From Sphaeroforma arctica JP610 (Eukaryota > Opisthokonta > Ichthyosporea > Ichthyophonida), in the NCBI RefSeq assembly GCF_001186125.1, contig NW_014040537.1, positions 210,191-234,128 on the forward strand: 23,938 nt of DNA, given 5' to 3'. Positions 1 through 9,871 of the stretch are shown piece after piece. Position 1 is the first letter of the stretch; the number at the start of each line of letters is the position of its first letter. A program made the translations under genes and the position numbers. A model generated the notes under the pieces. That model saw only the letters and a program-made list of their open reading frames with translations. It was not told the origin of the DNA and did no database searches.

Positions 1-1043
1 TAGTGTCACAGACGCCGTTCTTATGTGTGTCTCAGTCATAGTACAAAACTTGGTATGTTCTATGTCAAACAGATGTCCTTCACTTCCATCAGGTTGCTTG
101 TCTCCTTTGATTAAGAGGTCCACTATTGATTTTAGTACATAGTACTTAAGTGCTAGGTACCATTGTACTTTGAGGATTTGGAAGTGTATGGGTTCCTTGT
201 ATGAGCTGCGGTATCCCTCCTGTAGCATCGCTATTGTCTTGTGCACATGCTCTGTGCGCACTTCGACGTTCATCTTCTTATTCTGCATGTCATTGAGAAA
301 CTTCTCCAATAGATAGTCTACTGGGTGTGATCTGAGTCGATCAATAATGATTCTATTGAACTGTTCGGGATCAGTGAAGTGCCTAGTTGTTTGTGTCTCA
401 GAGTCTCTTATGTTTTTGACTACTGCTTTGGTTTTCTCCGTTTCATCAGTGGAATCTAATAGTCTTCTCACTAGTGCTGGATACTGACACAATGGCATTG
501 ACGTAGCTAAGAATAGATCACTACATTGTGTAGTGAGCTCTATGATGTCCTCACAATTTTCCAATCTAAAGAAGCTATCCTTCGGCATCTTTGGAAATTC
601 TGAGGTCTTGAGTAATTTCTTAAGAAATGATTCGTTATCGGATCGCCTAAACGTGAACGCATGAGCTCTAGCTCACTAATGTACAGACTGATTTGGATAA
701 GTTTGTCTTCCTCATCATCACCGCAATCGTCGATCGCTTGGCCAAATCGTCGTTTGAGCTCCGCATCTACTAGTGGCTGCGACGCTGGCTGTTGATCATG
801 TATGCCTACTCTCATTTTGTGCAGAGTTAGTATGGGCACCGGTGCTGTTTGTTCCAATTTGGATACAAACCGTCTCACCAGAACATGATTGCCGTGACAG
901 ATACTCTTGTCTATGTCTAGACGCATTGCTGACGCTGCGATGGGTACCCCCGCCGGTGTAGGCTGACCCGAACTAATGCCTGGACTTGCCTCCCCCATTG
1001 GGCTGACTCTAACGTTACCCGCGCCTTCACTACCTTCCCCCAC
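1..1043 (-). CDS. Gag-like ORF of an unidentified retroelement, frame-shifted and cut by the left edge
   Basis: Two minus-strand frames join here. The first is open from about 1082 to 540; it starts with GTG at 1043, and its first in-frame ATG is at 998. It encodes a Gly/Pro/Ser-rich start and then a charged helical stretch (DCGDDEEDKLIQISLYISEL). A second frame is open without any stop from 672 to base 1 (224 codons) and runs off the window. It reads as ordinary soluble, helix-rich protein (for example YLLEKFLNDMQNKKMNVEV). The overlap 540-672 needs a -1 (or +2) shift; I see no clear slippery heptamer, so a mutation is the simpler reading. I recognise no domain and no CCHC knuckle. The gag assignment is inference from the disordered N-terminus, the promoter just upstream and the retroelement-rich setting. 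It could also be a host gene of unknown function. Confidence 0.45.
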
Positions 1044-1114
1044 TATTGTACACGCTTGTTCTGGTTGCTGTTGGCATTTTCATAAGTCTGTGTTGTTGTG
1101 TGGGTGTTAGTGGA

Positions 1115-1183
1115 TTATTACTAAAGACTCTGGTTATGTTTTGTGCGAAAGTGCGCACTTCACCCATCCCTCTTTAGTAATAA
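1115..1183. repeat. Perfect 13 bp inverted repeat with nested palindrome
   Basis: Arms TTATTACTAAAGA (1115-1127) and TCTTTAGTAATAA (1171-1183) are exact reverse complements. The 43-base loop holds a second perfect palindrome, AAGTGCGCACTT. The structure falls between the TATA-like box and the gag-like ORF, that is, in the presumed leader. Confidence 0.6.
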
Positions 1184-1300
1184 GTCAACATTTTGTTTTG
1201 TTTTGGATTTATGTTACTTACTTTTTATGTTGTTGTTGCTTTGCTGCACTTCCGCAGGAAGTGTTTACCTTGCTGTATGGTTCGGTAGCTTGTTGCGTTG

Positions 1301-1515
1301 TCCCCTATATTTATGAGGGGTGAAATTGGTGTTTGTTAGTCAAGCTTATTCCGTCACCTGTGACGTCACTTGTGCGTATTTAGTCACGTGAGAACGTATT
1401 GTCACTAGTGTTATTTCGTCGTGTGAGAAATTATTTTCTCATGTGATCTTAATGAGATGTTCGGTCTTAGTGACGTCACCTGGAGGAGTTCGGTCCTGGT
1501 GATGTCACCTAAGAA
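1301..1515 (-). promoter_or_regulatory. Putative minus-strand promoter: TATA-like box plus CRE palindromes
   Basis: Read on the minus strand, a TATA-like box (CATAAATATAGGGG, 1302-1315) lies about 300 bp before the gag-like start. Behind it are two perfect CRE palindromes TGACGTCA (1361-1368 and 1471-1478), a one-base variant TGATGTCA (1500-1507) and an E-box CACGTG (1385-1390). bZIP factors of the CREB/ATF type are known to bind TGACGTCA. A near-palindrome TGAGAAA-TTAT-TTTCTCA lies around 1423-1440. The order (CRE array, TATA, leader, ORF) is what a pol II promoter or an LTR U3 would show. Function is inferred. Confidence 0.45.
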
Positions 1516-1590
1516 TTCCGGTCCCATCTCTGACTGTGATTCAGTCACTTGTGTAAGTTCGGTCCTATTTCGAACCGTGATCTTTACCTT
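1459..1590. repeat. Degenerate ~29 bp tandem repeat carrying the CRE sites
   Basis: Four units begin with a form of GTTCGGTCC at 1459, 1488, about 1515 and 1557. The first two are nearly identical over 23 bases and each ends in a TGAYGTCACCT site. The third and fourth have drifted. Promoter-embedded tandem repeats like this are common in LTR U3 regions. Confidence 0.55.
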
Positions 1591-1633
1591 ATTGTTTGTG
1601 GCGGGCCGCAAGGTTCGAACAGGCTCTTGTCGT

Positions 1634-1827
1634 GCTTGATTTAGGCGTGGTTGTACCCTTGTTTCTGTGATCAATAGGTGTGATTTCTTCCTGGTGAGTG
1701 TATGTGTCTCGAAGATCACTTAGATGTTTTGTGTTAGGCTTGATTTAGACGTGGTTGTACCCTTATTCCTGAGATCAATGGGTGTGATTGCTTCTTGCTG
1801 AATGTATATGTCTCGAAGATCACTTAT
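1634..1827. repeat. Tandem repeat, two units, period 104 bp
   Basis: Segments 1634-1723 and 1738-1827 align throughout with scattered substitutions. Both begin GCTTGATTTAG and both end TCTCGAAGATCACTTA. Neither copy carries a convincing reading frame. The pair lies behind the CRE repeats relative to the gag-like gene. Confidence 0.7.
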
Positions 1828-2098
1828 ATAGAATGCGTTACGCCTAGACACGGCTGACACGGCTCTTAGATGTCGGATCTAGCGTGTGCTAGTCTGTGTG
1901 TTGCGTGTCTCAATTGCTGACATTACTGTTGGGTGTTTGTTGCACTCGTGTATCACATATGATTTGGCTGTGTGGCCTTGTGCATGTGCTTCCTTTTATT
2001 TTTGAACTAATTGTTCTTGTGTTATTGACGAATGTTTTATTCTTGCCTGATTGTCGTGATTTGACTGATATACGTTAGTATTATCTTGTCGATGTCCC

Positions 2099-2133
2099 CA
2101 TTCCTCAATTTGACACAAAATGTGTCAGGAATG
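2099..2133. other. Bulged hairpin 1
   Basis: Outer stem CATTCCT/AGGAATG, a 5'-side bulge CAATTT, then inner stem GACACA/TGTGTC around loop AAA. Its layout matches a second hairpin 200 bp further on although the stems differ. Confidence 0.5.
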
Positions 2134-2301
2134 TTTTTGGGTTATCAGTTATGGTTCTAATGTTTTGTTGTTGATCACTAGAATATTCGTTCTCGAGTGT
2201 TTTCGCATTTGTATTTGTCGTGCTATCGTGATATAGTATTTGTCTTGTTTGATTTCTAATAATGTCCTACTCATAAACTGATGACCATCAATGTAATTGA
2301 T

Positions 2302-2333
2302 ACTCCTAATTTGAATCGTTCTGATTCAGGAGT
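2302..2333. other. Bulged hairpin 2
   Basis: Outer stem ACTCCT/AGGAGT, a 5'-side bulge AATTT, then inner stem GAATC/GATTC around a five-base loop. It shares the TCCT..AATTT..AGGA arrangement of the hairpin at 2099-2133 with different paired bases. Confidence 0.5.
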
Positions 2334-4087
2334 CCATCTGCTTGTGTCTTTGTTTACTCGTCTATTTGTATGTTTATTATTATCTTATAATCACCTTAGT
2401 TATTCAATACTACAGAAATACATGTGGCTCAGCCTGTGTCCCCGGGTTTGATCAGTGCCTCTTTTTGTTGAATATGATCGATTTGAGGACCCTTTTTGTG
2501 ACTTGTGGCTGTGCGTCTATGTATTATTTGTGTGGTGTAAACGCTTGTTGCACTAGTTATTGTTAAGTGACATGTAAAACAGTATAATGCTACTTTTCCA
2601 ATGTAATCGATTGTCAGATCCTCTGATATTTGAAAATCCTCTGGATGATTTGTGGCGTTATGTCTCTCTATTCTTTGTATGGTGCCTTTACTCAGCGTTT
2701 GTTATTTTGGGTGCTTTCCCACGTTATGCAGGTCTATGGTTTGGATCACTTGTCTAACATTTAGCGCTTTAGTACCCAGTATGTGCTTCCTTGATCAGAT
2801 CGCTATGATTCCTGACCTATGTGTGCTCATGCGTTGTGAATTTGTATATACGACAACTTGTTTCAGTTGGTTGTTGTAGCTACTTATATGTTTGTGATTG
2901 TAAGTCACTGTAGATGGCTGTTGTTTGTGTGTGGCAGTCCATCGATCTGATTTATCTCGTGTCTCTGTGAGATTGAAATTTAATGTTGGTGCAATATTCG
3001 ATATCTGCGATCTTTACTCTATGCGGTGTGTTTTACAAGGTGTGAATGCTTTGTTATGGTTTGTGTGTGCCGATTGTGCGTATATGCATTTGTCTATGCT
3101 TTCATAGTGTGTATGTATACGTTTGTTTATGTATTCATAGTTGTTCTGAATTGGCGGTGTTGTTTGTTCTGTGGCTGCTGCTATTGCTTTGTATATGAAA
3201 ACTGAGTAAAATAGCTAGTGTCTTTTTAGTGCACATTGCATAAGGTTATTTTCTTGTTCGAAAACCTATAAAAATCTTCTAGTTGATGAAATGATCACTG
3301 TGACGGCTTATGCCTTTTTCACTGTTTTAGCCTTCCTATCTAGCAACTCTTCACTGAATCGCGTTACACTGAGATACCCTCTTCCACAGTATATGTTTGT
3401 GAACACGTTATTATCACCTGTGTATCCTGAACACCATATTCATATACGTTACAGTTGTATACGCGCTTATTTGCCTTGCTTGTCTTTCTTCTTCGTATCG
3501 CAAGTTGCACGTTTCACTTCTTGTTTCTTCGTGTACACCCTGTTATTAATTTCTGTTTGTTGGAAGTCTTCAGTCCTGTTCTCCTTTTCGATCCGAGTCT
3601 TCTCTGCTTCCTTGTTGACACTTCTCTGCTGGTCCAGGCCTCTTCTCTCTGTTATTGTTACTACTCGTTGGATAGTTCTAATGAAGTTTTGGTTTTTGAG
3701 TTGGCCTTGCCAAAGCACCTGATGGGTTAATTCCCACTTGCTTTCCTCTTAATCGTAGAGTGTAAGTTGTTAGACTTATCTAGTAAGGATATTGTAAAAA
3801 ATGTAGAGTATGAAGAGTAGCTGAAAAGAACGAGACAATAGGATACAGTAAACCTCTTCTCAAGTACAGTTATCTCAGCTAGGAAAAGTCCCTAGTCTGA
3901 GAGAGCCGAACTGAGTCTTAATTTGTGTTTTCACTAGACTCGGGATTTACTCGAGTATTTATCTCACACGCGGGAGTCCCGGTGTATCTGACCGGTTCTA
4001 CCGCTATTATTTCTGATGACTCTAATATCAGAAATATTCCAATCCTAATTCCAAAACTCAGTATTTGATTATTCTGGGTTTTAGGAT

Positions 4088-5273
4088 TTGTATTGGCTTT
4101 TTGATAATCTGGTCCCTATATGCTACATTGGTTCAGGCGCTATGATTCATATATTTTACACTACCAATAGTGATACAAATATCCAACGCGGCAACTTCAT
4201 AGTCGAATTTCCGGACAAGTCTCAAAACGCTGAAAGAGCGGGGCACGCTTCCGGGATTAGGCCAACTACTTATCATGCCACAAGCAACGCAAAACATACT
4301 ATCTGTCCGATTAATGCAACGCAGCGGTTTCGACGTCAACTTCCCAGCGCAGGCAAACGATACGCTACCTACAGAGTGCCGCATCACAGATCGAACAGGC
4401 CAGAAGCATACCATCCCAGACGTGAGCGGACAATACAAGATTTCCACTTGTACGACCCGCACCCTAGCCGAATCCACGCAAAACGAGGCCAACCCTTGCG
4501 CAAAAAAAAACATCGACATATATGTAGCTAAAAGCGAGAACACAGACAACGGGAAGTTCCACCCTGATCTCGTTCAGAAACACGTCGTCGAGCCATTCGG
4601 CGCAGTATATATTGATTTACTTGCCTGTATAAACAATGCACAAGTTGCAAACTATTGCAGTTTAGTGGAGGGTGCACCACTTTACGATGTCTATAAACAG
4701 TCCTGGAACCAAGTGAGAGTCCATCTATATGGGAACATACCGTTCACCAAAAAGCATTGGTCTGCCACACTCAACAACCTGGAAGCAGAAAGCGGCATAG
4801 TTACTGTCGTATTTCCTTTAGCTCCCAGAAACAAGTGCTACCAACGAACACTGAAACAGTTACACTCACAGGTGGAAGGTGTACGCATGACACCTGCTAC
4901 ATTTCTTCGTAACGGCTCCGAAGTGGTCGGTCTACCAACGTGGAGATACATATGTGTTGCCCGATTAGGTAATACCAAACACGCCGTACCTCTGACAGCT
5001 AATCTGCTCACAGCCCAAGACGGTGTCCTCGCCCACCTTACTGATGAGTGCTTTTGCTCTACCTGTGTATCCTGCAAGACGCGTCGTCGGCTCATTTCAA
5101 ACAAACTCAAGGATCCTGAGATTCGGCCACCACCGGGTACTGTATTTCATTTTGGCCTCGAAATTGGCTTGACACCCTCAGCAACAGGTTGCACTTCTAA
5201 CATCAAATTTGTTGACGCCAACAGTGCAGTGCTCTTTTCTTACCCCACTCGAGTCCGAGGATGGGGCCGCTGA
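4088..5273 (+). pseudogene. Copia protease remnant and GAG-pre-integrase / zinc region
   Basis: The first frame (4088 onward) holds a protease-like active site around 4126-4146, reading GSGAMIHIF where the family has D-S/T-G-A; the catalytic Asp position is Gly here. After a frame change near 4275 a 332-codon frame runs to 5273. Its end contains the cysteine pair region CFCSTCVSCKTRRR (about 5050-5090), as in the copia integrase zinc finger. The start of the integrase core follows (TVFHFGLEIGLTPSATGC, about 5139-5192), where the first catalytic Asp of the DDE triad would sit but Gly is present. The middle 200 residues are not recognisable to me. Frame changes again near 5240-5250. Confidence 0.7.
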
Positions 5274-5920
5274 GACACTCGACATGTTTTATACTTGACT
5301 CGGGAAAGAGAAACTCGCCAAGCTTGAGGAGTTGAAGTGCGATAGAGGAGGGGAGTTCAACTCTAAATAATCTAAGGCAATCAATACTGTGGAACACGTC
5401 AAAGTCCCATACACATCTACTAACTCGCCAGCACTTCATGGTTTGGTGGAGCGTATGAATGAGGTAATCGTGGATTTGATGCGTGACTTTCTAGACCGTT
5501 CGGGTCAGCCTGAAGAGACCTGGCGAGAGGCCTTACGCTAGGCAACACTAACACAAAATATCAGTCGCAACGATCGGAATCCTGATAGTAAATCCGCTTG
5601 GGATATCTTTTACGGCGAAATCCCTGACAAACGACTTAAACACATGCACGTATATGGCTGCCAAGTGGCCTTCATCAACCAGGACCCCGAGAACAAACTA
5701 GACGACAGAGCCACACTTGGGGGGTATTTTAGGCACGACACCGACTCTAAATAATACTATGGTGAGTGTAGAATTTTCAGCGTCAAGCCGGGCCGTGTAT
5801 GCCATTCTAGATATGTCAAATTCAACGAACGCGTATTTCCCACTTGGTCCAAAGTTGGAAAACACTCCTACCTCGCTGTACAACACTACGAGACGACATA
5901 CCAACTATACAAGAACTGAT
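5251..5920 (+). pseudogene. Copia integrase core (rve), interrupted by in-frame stops
   Basis: One frame runs from 5251 past 5790 without an indel but with four stops (about 5299, 5371, 5539, 5752). It contains LKCDRGGEF (second catalytic Asp, about 5335-5361) and VPYTSTNSPALHGLVERMNE (about 5404-5463), which holds the third catalytic Glu. After these come the W-x-EAL block and the 'LKHMHVYGCQVAF' block that follow the core in this family. Because reading frame is kept while stops accumulated, decay here was mainly by substitution. Confidence 0.8.
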
Positions 5921-7100
5921 AATGGCGATCACTGCAACAAAGCCGAATACCACCAACACTACCCCACCTTCCACCCAGGCTGCCGACAACGATTCCAGTC
6001 AGGATGAAAGTCCAGGGAAGATTAGGACGGCACCTAGTAGTAGTTCTGATGCCGGCTCTGCTATTAACTCTACAGATACAGATTCAGACATAGATTCAGG
6101 GGAGTCGTTGAGCAATATATATGATAGTGAGGCAAGCTCCAGTGATTCAGGGGAGGACTCAGCTGTTGACACTGAGGAGCACCAGCCCAACGACAGCGAG
6201 AAACACACTCAGCAAGATACAGGCTCCACAACAAACAAGAAGACTACAACTATAGAATACAGTCACAACGCCAACCTTCAATCACACATCGTAAAACATC
6301 CAACGTCGAGAACGCTACGTGGGTTAATCTTGGAACCACGTACGAACACTGGTGTGCTAAATGAGCCTGACTTACCAAATAACATGCGTATGATCCGTAC
6401 ACGTGCCCGACAAATGAATGAACATATTGAAGCAGTAGCCGAATAGCTCAACAGTATCCAAAGTGCCACTAGTCCGACAGAAAGACGTGTGCGCTGGTCA
6501 ACCGACATTGAGAACTCTGGGGTTACTGCCGACAATAGGACAACGATCACCGATGGCATTGTTCCTTTGTAACAGAACAAGGCAGACAGATACTTCCGCA
6601 GGGCTGCTCTAAAACACGCCAGTTCCAGCACAAACAAAGCAATCAAATCGCTAACTCAGCGAATCCCGCAACTCGCACTCGAGGAAGAACCACCCGACAA
6701 CATACCACTATGGATCAACACGACGCCACCACCATCACCCGGAACCACGAACACTAACAGCAAGCAAGATGGAACTATTAAAGAGTTATATAGGATATGC
6801 GCAGAAATTCACATCAACCCACTCACCCCTTGTAAATCCAATAAAAAGGCTCTCCGTGGCGGTGATGCTGCTCCGTGGCGCAAAGCAATCGAACGTGCGT
6901 TAAGCAGCCTTAATAAGTCGGGCACCTACGACTTGCTCAAACCGGACGAAATACCAGATGACGCCTTCATTATAGCTAGCAAGTGGGTATTCAATGTAAA
7001 AATGATCGACGGGCTGGTGGATAAATAAAAAGCACCGATTTGCTTCACGCAAACCCAAGGCGTTAACTACGACGAGACATTTGCTCCTAGTGTTCACACG
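5844..7100 (+). pseudogene. Copia integrase-RT linker and N-terminal reverse transcriptase
   Basis: A Ser/Thr/Asp/Glu-rich low-complexity linker fills roughly 5930-6250, as is usual between integrase and RT in copia polyproteins. The frame continues through stops at 6444, 6570 and about 7027. The RT N-terminus is clear: WRKAIERALSSLNKSGTYDL at about 6878-6937, then ASKWVFNVKMIDG (the family's kWVfk.K..dG block). After the stop at 7027 the 'GVNYDETFAP' block appears at about 7057-7090. It then loses frame. Confidence 0.8.
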
Positions 7101-7123
7101 AGACACTCAGAACGGTATCAGCG

Positions 7124-7465
7124 GTGTTTGCAGCGCTAACCTCGACGAATCAACTTATATACGTCCACCGAAAGGTCCTAGCGCCGTTGGTATACGGCTT
7201 AAAACAGTCAGGACGGCTCTGGCATGCCCTAATCAAATCCAAGCTTCTAGGCATGGGGTTCAACCAGAGTGCATCGGATACTTGCATGTTCATCATAGCC
7301 GAAGCGGACTTTTCGTGCATCGTCTTACTCTACGTTGACAACTTTATTGTTTCCGGCAAGCGGGAATGCGATGTACAACACATCAAGGCCCCACTTCAGA
7401 AAGAGGTTAGTTGTAAGGATGCGTGTACTCACAGCGGAAGATTCTATAAGCCTCGTGCAGGATAA
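7124..7465 (+). pseudogene. Copia reverse transcriptase palm with altered catalytic motif
   Basis: This frame contains LVYGLKQSGRLWHALI (family: kALYGLKQ..R.W), MGFNQSASDTCMFI, and the active-site strand LLYVDNFIVSG at about 7327-7359. In functional copia RTs this is YVDD; the second Asp is Asn here. The flanking frames are shifted at about 7110 and again near 7390. Confidence 0.85.
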
Positions 7466-7665
7466 ATACGTGACTGAAGCGCTAGCGACATTCGATCTCA
7501 GCGACGCACATACAGCCCCAACTCCAGCCACACTGAATGTAGTATACGGCTCATGAACGCCACCAATGCTCCTACCGCGAGTTGATCGGAACCCTTCAGT
7601 ATAATCTTTCGATGCTCACTAGGCCTGATATCTCATCTCCGTTGAACTTACACAGAACGCACCTA
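7425..7665 (+). pseudogene. Copia RT C-terminal connection, broken
   Basis: Frame 7425-7556 reads SLVQDKYVTEALATFDLSDA and then a TPAT segment, matching the 's Q..Y....L..F.m' block after the palm. After a frame change the segment ELIGTLQYNLSMLTRPDISS (about 7579-7638) is the conserved 'iG.L.Y....TRPDI' block of copia polyproteins. A deletion must separate this from RNase H, because the usual ~100 residues between the blocks are missing before 7671. Confidence 0.75.
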
Positions 7666-7670
7666 CCCCG

Positions 7671-7955
7671 TTGCACTGCGACAATCAGTCGGCCATACAC
7701 GTCATTGACGACACAGGCACAAATAAGCACCTAAAACATGTAGATATCCGTATCCACCACATACGGGATCTTAAAGACCAGGGTGTCATCTGCACTACGT
7801 ATGTCAAGACACTTGACAATACAGCTGACATATTAACCAATAACACAGCTCGGCCAACACATTCTCGCCATACCAACTCAATGCTCTCAGCCTTTCCCAA
7901 TCCTCTAACCAAAGCAACCGGCAACAATCTAAGGAAGAAACAGGCCGCTACATGA
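7671..7955 (+). pseudogene. Copia RNase H C-terminus
   Basis: The frame opens with MHCDNQSAIHVIDDTG, the family's 'CDNqSAi....' motif whose Asp is catalytic. It continues with HLKHVDIRIHHIRD (family: r.KHIdi.yHfiRe) and a TLDNTADILTN block close to 'tadmlTK'. It stops at 7953-7955. The N-terminal half of RNase H is lost. No polypurine tract of convincing length follows. Confidence 0.85.
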
Positions 7956-8390
7956 GCTCACTATAAAATCATCCATAGAGGTGTAAATAAAGTCACTCTC
8001 CACTTATTATATTATGGTTCTATATGTTTAAACATAAATTTCGTCCACAGCAGTTGTAGTGACGGGGTTTTTTTAGCATGACCTAAGTTTCGGTATGTCT
8101 CGAGGTGAGAAGTAATAACATATTCTACAGAGTTTACTCTGACATATGTTGAAGACAACTCGGTAAAAGAGCCTGATTACCAATAATCATGCTGGAGTTG
8201 CTCACTTAATTATCTTATCAAGATGATTAAGGGAGCATCCTCTCAGCAGAATCAATTTTGGTATTCAGACTCGTTCACCGAGCTCGTCTTATGTATTTAA
8301 GTCAAAATTGTACTAACGTATTATATATCTTAAACCCTTCTCGTCCGCACCCGCTCACCCTCAGCAGTTATCATCTTATATCCTTTATAG
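7956..8390. other. Non-coding sequence downstream of the copia element, possible 3' LTR remnant
   Basis: This is where the 3' LTR should lie. It contains AT-rich TATA-like strings (ATGTATTTAAG near 8290, TTATATAT near 8320), but I find no matching copy upstream of the element. No gene is visible. Confidence 0.3.
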
Positions 8391-8730
8391 GATGTACAAG
8401 CGTAGGCATATCCCAGTATATAACATATTTATTGACAATCAATAGCGGTTATCAAACACCGCCTGAAAAGTCACCTAGTGGTTTCAAACACCGCTAAACA
8501 CAGGTATCGTTTGACTCTCGCAGCGATAAACCATCCGTAGATGGCGTCTCTAGGGCCTCACACATAGTTTACGCTTGGCACCGACTTCGTCGAGACGAAC
8601 CTTGAGGCTAGATACAAACCCTATAGCCTTCGATTATCAAACTGTAACTAGCGAGGTATTTTCCAAATAAAACTATTTAAAACTTTAGATGATGTAGAAG
8701 CGTAGGAATGTCCTAGTATATAACATATTT
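8391..8730. repeat. 40 bp direct repeat at a 300 bp interval
   Basis: Segments 8391-8430 and 8691-8730 match at all but four positions (both start GATGTA and end TAGTATATAACATATTT apart from one base). They are offset by exactly 300 bp and enclose the first copy of the hairpin-rich repeat. They could be the short terminal direct repeats of a small element or remains of a tandem duplication. Confidence 0.7.
8453..8650 (+). repeat. Hairpin-rich dispersed repeat (SINE-like), copy 1
   Basis: Aligns from end to end with 12889-13110 in the same orientation, with substitutions and small gaps. Stem-loops seen in copy 2 are mostly kept here, two of them through G-U pairs. A TTTAAAA stretch follows after a 24-base interruption. 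No open reading frame explains the conservation. Confidence 0.75.
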
Positions 8731-8984
8731 CTTACTGAAACCGTAACCCTTTTTTAAGTCCCTGTCGACATTGTCACCGATTTCTTGTCCGTCGCCAACA
8801 AACGTCTGTGACGCTCCCCCCCCCCCCCCGGGGCTAGAATGTATTTTGCCCATTTGAGATCCTTCACAAAATAATCAATAGGCCCAAATGAGTTTTTGCC
8901 GTTTGGCTTTCAGTCCCCGCGGCGTCCCAGCCGTGTTTTATTGATAATCAATACGAATAATATTAATTATTTCAAAGGAGATAG
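8731..8984. other. Intergenic stretch with a 14-base C run
   Basis: No gene is seen. A run of 14 C (8816-8829) followed directly by GGGG is the only marked feature; such a run is prone to sequencing length error. Confidence 0.5.
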
Positions 8985-8985
8985 G

Positions 8986-9354
8986 TTACAATATACGTAC
9001 ATATGGTATAGCTCTCATAGCCGTTGTAGTGGTTCGGGGAAGATCGATGGGGAGAAGTGAACAGTAAATTCCCGTTAAGCTGGGGCCAAGTGAGTCGACG
9101 ATGGAGGATATGCGCTGGGTCATTTCAGGCCGGCGCTTACAAAAACCCGACACCATCGACTTTGCCGCGTATTCGATTGCTGACCTACTAAGTAGTGTAC
9201 CCACCTCTGTGGTACGGATCAGGTCTGCACCGTGTAGTGTCGTGGAATGGGTTAGTGCAGAGTACGAAATGCCGAGTAGGACCAGGTTATCCGTCATAAT
9301 TCTTGAGGAGCAAGGTTGGGGGTGAACCGATGTCGCACCAGACCACGGATGCAC
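8986..9354 (-). pseudogene. LINE 3'-terminal segment
   Basis: A 122-codon minus frame of no known domain. Its last ~75 codons (9214-8987) are recognisably repeated at 16002-16232 in the other orientation, which supports this being the 3' end of a mobile element. Shared words include GTLLSRS, SSIVDSLGPS / SYIVDALGPS and AMRAIPYV. Confidence 0.55.
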
Positions 9355-9373
9355 TCGGTATGTGCTGGTTGGC

Positions 9374-9871
9374 CTAAATTGGAAGTATCATAGGCGAAAC
9401 CAACAGGTGCGATGACTTGGTTTGGACCGGAATTTGGAAGTAGTACCTCGACAGCGTGATTAGCCGGGGTATAGGAACATCTGTTGATGTGTCAGAGACG
9501 GGTGTAGAAACGAGGGCTATTCTACAGGCCGGAGAAAGGATCCAAGGTGTTCGTGGAGGGTCCAGATACCGTGGAAATTGTGGCGCTCCCGTGATTGCTG
9601 GGAGGTCAGGTCCAATGGAATGCAATTTTGGGCCTACCAGGATGCGTCGGATCAATTGTTGGATGTAGGCAAAGTGGCTGGTGGTGAATTTGAGGCCACC
9701 GTGACAGAAAGGGCAGAGACAGCCGTCGGTGCGGTAGTCGAGCAATGTGAACATGTACGTATTTGTTGCAGTTATAGCACGGAACCGGATCGTTGTAGGC
9801 TCGAAGCAGCGATTGAAGCTGTCGTGCCTGACTTTGTCCCAATTTGAGGTGGGCGGTTTGCCCACGACCAA
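9374..9871 (-). pseudogene. LINE C-terminal Cys/His segment
   Basis: The frame contains DGCLCPFCHGGLKFTTSHF, a C-x2-C-H...H cluster similar to the zinc-knuckle-like motif (C..C......H) at the end of many LINE ORF2 proteins. Preceding residues include SFNRCFEPTTIRF. The tail after the cluster is Pro/Ile-rich and unrecognised. Location downstream of the thumb supports the call. Confidence 0.5.

Larger units (their letters stand above)
1044..4087. other. Gene-free T/G-rich region, possible long LTR or upstream region of the gag-like element
   Basis: No reading frame here looks like protein; the hydrophobic frames at 3291-3722 follow from a pyrimidine-rich tract at about 3440-3720. The plus strand is rich in T and G from 1100 to about 3720, and the composition changes abruptly near 3730-3780. 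That would suit one long LTR or U3 of the minus-strand element, but I found no second copy and no primer-binding site. A TATAAAA sequence at 3268-3274 (plus) has no recognisable gene behind it. 3781-4087 holds nothing I can name. Confidence 0.35.
4088..7955 (+). mobile_element. Decayed Ty1/copia-type LTR retrotransposon, pol region
   Basis: The domain order protease - GAG-pre-integrase/zinc - integrase - reverse transcriptase - RNase H on one strand defines the Ty1/copia (Pseudoviridae-like) arrangement, with integrase before RT. Every domain is broken by stops or frame changes, and the second aspartate of the RT signature is replaced (YVDN), so the copy is dead. Gag is not recognisable upstream of 4088. 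I could not find LTRs by comparing 3000-4087 with 7956-8450. The element may be truncated at the 5' end or its LTRs too diverged to see by eye. Confidence 0.85.

Noticed and set aside
3291-3722. 143-codon plus frame, hydrophobic, and an overlapping 91-codon frame
   Set aside because: Its Leu/Phe/Ser/Val bias follows from a pyrimidine-rich tract; three frames are open at once and no motif is present.
4133-5110. Minus frames over the copia 5' part
   Set aside because: Shadows of the plus-strand copia frames; no motif.
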